8,183 bases of DNA. Origin: an uncultured Lysobacteraceae bacterium (lineage in GTDB: Bacteria > Pseudomonadota > Gammaproteobacteria > Xanthomonadales > Xanthomonadaceae). The stretch spans positions 1 to 8,183 of the forward strand of contig CAMPJU010000047.1 of assembly GCA_946886995.1 (NCBI GenBank). Reading direction: 5' to 3'. A program made the position numbers and the translations under genes. Shown here one piece after another: positions 1 to 8,183 of the stretch; the stretch's first letter is position 1; every line of letters starts with the position of its first letter. The notes under the pieces are model-generated. The model did not search any database. It had not been told where the DNA came from and saw nothing but the letters and a program-made list of their open reading frames with translations.

Positions 1-1
1 C

Positions 2-877
2 GCCCGCATCCTGGATGGCAAGCGCATCGCCGAGGACCTCCTCGACGACCTGGCGGCGCAGGTCCGGGCGCGCCTGGAGGCCGGCAAGTCCAGGCCCGGG
101 CTGGCGGTCGTACTGGTGGGCAACGACCCGGCCTCGTCGGTCTACGTGCGCAACAAGCGCCGTGCGGCGGAGAAGGTCGGCATCCGTGCGATCGACTTCG
201 ACCTGCCCGCGGACACGCCAGACGCGGATCTGCTCGCGCTGGTCGACCGGCTCAACGACGATCCGCAGGTCCACGGCATCCTGGTGCAGCTGCCGCTGCC
301 CGACGGGGCAGACGGGACGCCACGCGACGGCACCGCGCTCATCCATCGCATCGACCCGCGCAAGGACGTCGACGGCTTCCACCCGGAGAACGTCGGGCAC
401 CTCGCGCTGCGGCAGTTCGGCCTGCGCCCGTGCACGCCGCGCGGAATCACCACGTTGCTGGCCTACACGGACCGCCCGGTCCGAGGGGCCAGCGCGACGA
501 TCGTCGGGGTATCCAACCATGTCGGCCGGCCGATGGCGCTGGAGCTGCTGATCGCAGGTTGCACGGTCACCAGTTGCCACAAGTTCACCCCGCCGTCGGT
601 CCTCGAAGCCGCGGTGCGCGGGGCCGACATCCTGGTGGTCGCCGTCGGCAAGCCCGCGCTGGTCCCGGGCGAGTGGGTCAAGCCGGGCGCGGTGGTGATC
701 GACGTGGGCATCAACCGGCTGGATGACGGCCGCCTGGTGGGCGATGTCGGGTTCCAGGCCGCGGCGGCGCGCGCCAGCTGGATCACGCCGGTCCCCGGCG
801 GGGTCGGGCCGATGACCGTGGCCACCCTGATGCAGAACACGCTGGAGGCCGCGGAGGCCGCCGACGCGGTACAATGA
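2..877 (+). CDS. folD: Bifunctional methylenetetrahydrofolate dehydrogenase / methenyltetrahydrofolate cyclohydrolase (5'-partial)
   Basis: FolD interconverts 5,10-methylene-, 5,10-methenyl- and 10-formyl-tetrahydrofolate in the cytoplasm, using NADP, and so supplies formyl groups for purine synthesis. The frame is open from base 2 and reads [14 protein letters not shown], the usual FolD N-terminus, so only a few codons including the start are missing. 291 residues are visible; the E. coli protein has 288. Visible motifs, numbered from the first visible residue: YVRNK with the catalytic Lys at 52, VQLPLP at 95-100, [12 protein letters not shown] at 121-132, PCTPRGI at 143-149, the nucleotide-binding [13 protein letters not shown] at 171-183 and [12 protein letters not shown] at 263-274. 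The loop after LPLP is a few residues longer than in E. coli, which accounts for the extra length. The gene lies 27 nt upstream of guaB on the same strand. The protein looks intact apart from the cut start. Identification is secure. Confidence 0.97.
   Translation, partial: ARILDGKRIAEDLLDDLAAQVRARLEAGKSRPGLAVVLVGNDPASSVYVRNKRRAAEKVGIRAIDFDLPADTPDADLLALVDRLNDDPQVHGILVQLPLPDGADGTPRDGTALIHRIDPRKDVDGFHPENVGHLALRQFGLRPCTPRGITTLLAYTDRPVRGASATIVGVSNHVGRPMALELLIAGCTVTSCHKFTPPSVLEAAVRGADILVVAVGKPALVPGEWVKPGAVVIDVGINRLDDGRLVGDVGFQAAAARASWITPVPGGVGPMTVATLMQNTLEAAEAADAVQ
870..875 (+). promoter_or_regulatory. Candidate -10 box (TACAAT) for guaB
   Basis: TACAAT matches the sigma-70 -10 consensus at five of six bases. 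It stands out in GC-rich surroundings and overlaps the end of folD (stop codon 875-877). Transcription would start near 882, leaving a leader of about 23 nt before the guaB ATG at 905. I find no recognisable -35 at the usual 16-18 bp spacing. Boxes of the GGTACAATG type upstream of genes are, from memory, common in Xanthomonadaceae. The promoter call is an inference. Confidence 0.5.
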
Positions 878-2365
<1,488 letters not shown>

Positions 2366-2368
2366 CGC

Positions 2369-3930
<1,562 letters not shown>

Positions 3931-3934
<4 letters not shown>

Positions 3935-4413
3935 CCGACGAAACCTGGATGCGCCACGCGCTGGAACTGGCGGCGCGGGCGGAGCGCGAGGACGACGAGG
4001 TGCCGGTCGGCGCCGTGCTGGTGTCGACGGACGGCGAAGTGCTGGGCGAGGGCTGGAACCGCAACATCGCCGAGCATGACCCGACCGCGCATGCCGAGAT
4101 CATGGCGATGCGCGCGGCGGGTCGGCGACTCGGCAACCACCGGCTGCTCGGCACGACGCTCTACGTGACCCTGGAACCGTGCGCCATGTGCGCGATGGCG
4201 ATGGTGCACGCGCGCGTGTCGCGGCTGGTGTTCGGCGCGGCCGACCCCAAGACCGGCGCCGCGGGCAGCGTCTTCGACCTGCTCGGCGATCCGAGGCACA
4301 ACCACAGGCTGGTGGTGCAGGGCGGGGTGCTCGGCGAGGAAGCCGGGACCAGGCTGACCACGTACTTCCGCAACAAGCGCAGCGCAGCGCGTGCGCCCGG
4401 GCGGCCCGCCTAG
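3931..4413 (+). CDS. tadA: tRNA-specific adenosine deaminase (wobble A34 to inosine)
   Basis: TadA is a zinc-dependent deaminase that converts adenosine 34 of tRNA-Arg(ACG) to inosine. The product has 160 residues, within the usual range. The zinc and catalytic motif HAE is at 54-56 (His54 ligand, Glu56 proton shuttle) and PCAMC is at 83-87 (Cys84 and Cys87 ligands). EVPVGAVLV near the start, [20 protein letters not shown] at 41-60 and [13 protein letters not shown] at 101-113 are typical of TadA rather than cytidine or guanine deaminases. The ATG at 3931 forms ATGA with the guaA stop, which argues for this start and for coupled translation. The Met at residue 7 is a less likely alternative. 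The TAG shares a CTAG with the stop of the opposing DUF2721-type gene. The C-terminal ten residues are Ala/Arg/Pro-rich and not conserved in the family. Confidence 0.95.
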
Positions 4414-4421
4414 CGCGGGCC
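4403..4421. terminator. Perfect 7-bp GC hairpin over the two convergent stop codons
   Basis: GGCCCGC (4403-4409) and GCGGGCC (4415-4421) are exact reverse complements separated by the five-base loop CTAGC. The loop contains the stop codons of tadA (TAG, 4411-4413) and of the opposing gene (TAG on the minus strand, 4412-4410). The placement suits a bidirectional transcription end. Neither side is followed by a T-run, so it is not a classical intrinsic terminator; it may only stall polymerase or protect 3' ends. Terminator function is inferred. Confidence 0.35.
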
Positions 4422-4865
4422 CTCGTGCTGCAGTTCGCGGTCGAACCCCCGGACCGCCAGGCTGACCTCCGAGCCCATCGCAGCGCAGGCAAGCAGCAAC
4501 AATGCGACGCCCACCACGGCCAGGGCCGTGGGGACCATGCCCAGCCGGTAGCCCAGGAAGGCGTCGACCGCCAGCGCCAGGCTGGTCCCGACGAAGCTGC
4601 CCATTGCCCCGTACATGAGCTGGCACGCCCGCAGCACCAGGTGCGCACGACGCCGGTGCCGCCGGATCAGCAGTTCGCGCAGCGCGTCCTTCGGGCGGTC
4701 GGCGGCACCGTCGTCCCAGTCCGCCACGATGCTTCGCAGGCGGTCGACCACCCGCGCGAGCCGGGCATTCGCCGAGGCCAGCAGCGAGGCGGTCGCGGTC
4801 ATCAGGAGGGCGGGCGCGAGCATGGCGGTGAGTGCTGCGTGGTGGCCATCCAGCTGCGGGAACAT
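4410..4865 (-). CDS. DUF2721-type small integral membrane protein
   Basis: The product has 151 residues and no enzyme motif. Three hydrophobic segments are visible at about 12-32, 80-101 and 108-131, so it should sit in the inner membrane. The first helix runs into [14 protein letters not shown] (31-44), a pattern I associate with the DUF2721 family (helix followed by an NRLxRVVDRxR-like stretch). A basic cytoplasmic segment, [11 protein letters not shown], follows at 65-75. Family membership is from recognition of this pattern; the function of the family is not established. GAGGA at 4876-4872 on the minus strand lies 6 nt before the ATG and supports this start. The gene converges on tadA with a 4-bp overlap and diverges from orn with 65 bp between starts. 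Codon use matches the neighbours. Nothing in the context gives a role. Confidence 0.85.
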   Translation of the reverse strand: MFPQLDGHHAALTAMLAPALLMTATASLLASANARLARVVDRLRSIVADWDDGAADRPKDALRELLIRRHRRRAHLVLRACQLMYGAMGSFVGTSLALAVDAFLGYRLGMVPTALAVVGVALLLLACAAMGSEVSLAVRGFDRELQHEGPR

Positions 4866-4871
4866 GGGGTG

Positions 4872-4876
4872 TCCTC
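4872..4876 (-). promoter_or_regulatory. Ribosome binding site of the DUF2721-type gene
   Basis: GAGGA on the minus strand, 6 nt before the ATG at 4865-4863. It supports the chosen start. I see no convincing -10/-35 pair for this gene in the divergent gap. Confidence 0.65.
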
Positions 4877-4882
4877 GATAAG

Positions 4883-4918
4883 GCGATGTCGGTGCCGGAC
4901 GTTATGATGCGACATCGC
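4883..4918. repeat. 9-bp perfect inverted repeat in the divergent region, enclosing the orn -10
   Basis: GCGATGTCG (4883-4891) and CGACATCGC (4910-4918) are exact reverse complements separated by 18 bases that contain TATGAT (4903-4908). If that is the orn -10, transcription starts near 4915 inside the right arm, so the repeat acts as DNA, for example as an operator for a dimeric regulator, rather than as an RNA hairpin. It also lies 17 to 53 bp upstream of the opposing start codon. The repeat is seen directly; the operator role is a guess. Confidence 0.45.
4903..4908 (+). promoter_or_regulatory. Candidate -10 box (TATGAT) for orn
   Basis: TATGAT matches the sigma-70 -10 consensus at five of six bases and is one of the few AT-rich hexamers in the gap. 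The predicted start of transcription is near 4915, about 16 nt before the orn ATG. There is no clear -35 at 16-18 bp spacing. Confidence 0.5.
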
Positions 4919-4920
4919 GA

Positions 4921-4926
4921 AGGAGG
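4921..4926 (+). promoter_or_regulatory. Strong Shine-Dalgarno sequence deciding the orn start
   Basis: AGGAGG, in the longer GAAGGAGG (4919-4926), ends 4 nt before the ATG at 4931. The reading frame is open further upstream, with an ATG at 4832, but that extension runs antisense through the DUF2721-type gene. This site places the true start at 4931. Confidence 0.85.
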
Positions 4927-4930
4927 CCGC

Positions 4931-5500
4931 ATGACAGCGCTATCGCAGGCCGGACGCCTGATCTGGATCGACCTGGAGATGACCGGCCTGGACACGGGCG
5001 CGGACTCGATCCTGGAGATCGCCACGGTCGTCACCGATTCCGAGCTCAACGTCCTGGCCGAGGGCCCCGAGCTGGCGATCGGCCACCCGTTGGCGGCGCT
5101 CGAGGCGATGGACGAATGGAACCGCACCCAGCATTCGAAATCGGGGTTGTGGCAACGCGTGCTGGATGACGGCGTGGGCCTGGCCGATGCCGAGGCGCGT
5201 ACGCTGGCGTTTCTGGAGGCCTGGGTGCCCGCCGGCCATTCGCCGATGTGCGGCAACTCGATCTGCCAGGACCGGCGCTTCCTCCACCGGTTGATGCCGC
5301 GCCTGGAGCAGCACTTCCATTACCGGAACCTGGACGTCAGCACGCTCAAGGAACTCGCGCGGCGCTGGGCGCCGGAAGTCCTTGCCGGGGCGGGCAAGGA
5401 AGCCAGGCATACCGCACTCAGCGACGTGTACGACTCGATCGCGGAGCTGCGCCACTACCGCACGTTCATGGGGCGCTTCAGCGGCTTGCGGATGCCGTGA
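4931..5500 (+). CDS. orn: Oligoribonuclease (DEDDh 3'-5' exoribonuclease)
   Basis: Orn degrades the very short RNAs, especially dinucleotides, left by other RNases, and clears pGpG from cyclic-di-GMP breakdown. The product has 189 residues (E. coli 181). The DEDDh catalytic set is complete: Asp14 and Glu16 in [11 protein letters not shown], Asp114 in [12 protein letters not shown], and His160 and Asp165 in [13 protein letters not shown]. Each is offset by two from what I recall of E. coli Orn. The start at 4931 is fixed by AGGAGG just upstream and by the homologous N-terminus. The gene stands alone on its strand: it diverges from the DUF2721-type gene, and its 3' end faces the mscS-type gene across 11 bp. 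No intrinsic terminator is visible in that gap, so transcripts from the two strands may overlap. Confidence 0.97.
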   Translation: MTALSQAGRLIWIDLEMTGLDTGADSILEIATVVTDSELNVLAEGPELAIGHPLAALEAMDEWNRTQHSKSGLWQRVLDDGVGLADAEARTLAFLEAWVPAGHSPMCGNSICQDRRFLHRLMPRLEQHFHYRNLDVSTLKELARRWAPEVLAGAGKEARHTALSDVYDSIAELRHYRTFMGRFSGLRMP

Positions 5501-5511
5501 CGCCGCGGGCG

Positions 5512-6429
5512 CTACTCGGGGTCTTCCTGTGGCTGGTGGCGCGCGTCTTCCACCCCGATGTGCCCGCCCCGGCGTGACCGGGCCCGGGCGGCGCCGGCGT
5601 CGGCGCCCGGATCGACGTGGTGGTACATGTGCACGTCGCGTTGCGGGAACGGAATGCCGATGCCGGCGGCGTCGAAGGCGAGCTTGATCCGTTCGGTCAG
5701 TTCGCATTTGGTCACGAAATAGTCGTCGTTGCCCACGTGGCAGCGGATGCCCAGGTTCACGCTGTTGTCGGCCAGTGCGTAGACCAGCACGTCGGGTGCG
5801 GGGTCGGGCAGCAGTCGCGCGTCTCCGTGCATGACGTCCAGCGCCACCGCTCGCGCGGTGGCGATGTCCGCGTCGTACGCGATGCCGACCACCAGTTCGA
5901 TCCGGCGCATCGTGTCCGGCGTCAGGTTGATGATCGAGTCGCTGGTGATGAGGCTGTTGGGCAGCACGATCAACTGGTTGTCGGCACCGCGCAGGCAGGT
6001 CTGGAAGATGCTGACCGACTCCACCTTCCCGGTCTCGCCGGCGATGGTCACGATGTGGCCCGCGCGGAACGGCTTGAGGCTCACCAGCATGACGCCCGAG
6101 GCGATGTTGGACAGCGAATCCTTGAGCGCCAGGCCGATCGCCAGGCCCGCGGCGCCGAGCACCGCGATCATCGACGTCATCGGCACGCCGACCACCTGGA
6201 GCACCGCCAGGAACAGCACCACCAGCAGGATCACGTAGGCGACCTTGCGCAGGAACGCGACCGCCGTGGGCTCCACCTGCGCGCGGGTCATGCCGCGTTC
6301 CGCGATGCGCGACAGCCACCTGGCGACGCGCAGGCCGACCAGGAGCAGGACCAGCGCACCCAGCCAGGTCAGGAGCAGCTCCTGCCAGGCGATCTCCCCG
6401 AACCAGCCCTGCAGGCCCAGCGACTCCAT
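5512..6429 (-). CDS. mscS: MscS-family small-conductance mechanosensitive channel
   Basis: Proteins of this family form homoheptameric inner-membrane channels that open under membrane tension and release solutes on hypo-osmotic shock. The product has 305 residues from the preferred ATG at 6429 (E. coli MscS 286). Hydrophobic segments lie at about 18-38, 60-82 and 86-114. The third is the pore-lining helix, MIAVLGAAGLAIGLAL at 87-102, followed by KDSLSNIASGVMLVSLKPF. The beta domain contains GKVESVSIF and VLPNSLI, and the core ends at GIPFPQRDV (258-266). Lys103-Asp104 replace the Gln-Gly pair of the E. coli hinge, while the later hinge glycine is kept (Gly112). Residues 273-305 form an Ala/Arg/His-rich tail. 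GGAGGT 4 nt before the ATG at 6429 favours it over an in-frame ATG at 6441, which lacks a good site. The gene follows ppsA at 24 nt on the same strand and is likely co-transcribed with it. Confidence 0.93.
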   Translation of the reverse strand: MESLGLQGWFGEIAWQELLLTWLGALVLLLVGLRVARWLSRIAERGMTRAQVEPTAVAFLRKVAYVILLVVLFLAVLQVVGVPMTSMIAVLGAAGLAIGLALKDSLSNIASGVMLVSLKPFRAGHIVTIAGETGKVESVSIFQTCLRGADNQLIVLPNSLITSDSIINLTPDTMRRIELVVGIAYDADIATARAVALDVMHGDARLLPDPAPDVLVYALADNSVNLGIRCHVGNDDYFVTKCELTERIKLAFDAAGIGIPFPQRDVHMYHHVDPGADAGAARARSRRGGHIGVEDARHQPQEDPE

Positions 6430-6433
6430 CCGT

Positions 6434-6439
6434 ACCTCC
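6434..6439 (-). promoter_or_regulatory. Shine-Dalgarno sequence deciding the mscS start
   Basis: On the minus strand GGAGGT (6439-6434) is a full match to the 16S anti-Shine-Dalgarno core and lies 4 nt before the ATG at 6429-6427. The in-frame ATG at 6441-6439 would overlap this site and has only a weak purine stretch before it. Confidence 0.6.
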
Positions 6440-6453
6440 ATCGTCCGTCGTGG

Positions 6454-8183
<1,730 letters not shown>

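Noticed and set aside
4832..4930. In-frame upstream extension of orn by 33 codons.
   Set aside because: It overlaps the opposing gene, does not resemble Orn, and AGGAGG at 4921 marks the start at 4931.
5248..5577. A 109-codon plus-strand frame reaching past the end of orn.
   Set aside because: It is out of frame with orn, has no ribosome site, and its tail is antisense to the mscS-type gene.

Overview
The window is a compact stretch of GC-rich chromosomal DNA, dense with housekeeping genes. Codons overwhelmingly end in G or C, and the proteins look gammaproteobacterial. The gene content, protein wording and -10-like boxes suggest Lysobacterales/Xanthomonadaceae (Lysobacter, Luteimonas or similar). 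That assignment is an inference from memory; no marker in the window proves it. I see no mobile element, CRISPR array, tRNA or rRNA, and no non-coding stretch longer than about 70 bases.

Left block (+ strand, 1-4413): folD, missing only its first few codons, then guaB, guaA and tadA. FolD makes the one-carbon folates that feed purine synthesis. GuaB turns IMP into XMP and GuaA turns XMP into GMP, so guaB-guaA is the guanine branch of purine synthesis. TadA deaminates the wobble adenosine of a tRNA to inosine. guaB and guaA are 3 nt apart, and guaA and tadA share an ATGA, so the three look like one operon. A -10-like TACAAT overlaps the folD stop region and probably gives guaB its own promoter.

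Middle block (4410-5500): a small three-helix membrane protein of the DUF2721 type lies on the minus strand. It converges on tadA so tightly that both stop codons sit in one CTAG, inside the loop of a perfect 7-bp hairpin. It diverges from orn (oligoribonuclease, + strand) across 65 bp. That gap holds Shine-Dalgarno sequences for both genes, a -10-like TATGAT for orn and a 9-bp perfect inverted repeat around that -10.

Right block (- strand, 5512-8183): ppsA (phosphoenolpyruvate synthase, C-terminal three quarters; the start lies beyond the window) is followed by an mscS-family mechanosensitive channel gene. The channel gene converges on orn with an 11-bp gap.

I found no undescribed multi-gene system here. 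The points worth a second look are small-scale: the shared-stop hairpin, the inverted repeat in the DUF2721/orn divergent region, an unusual proline beside the IMPDH catalytic cysteine, the Lys-Asp pair at the MscS hinge position, and the start codon of the channel gene.
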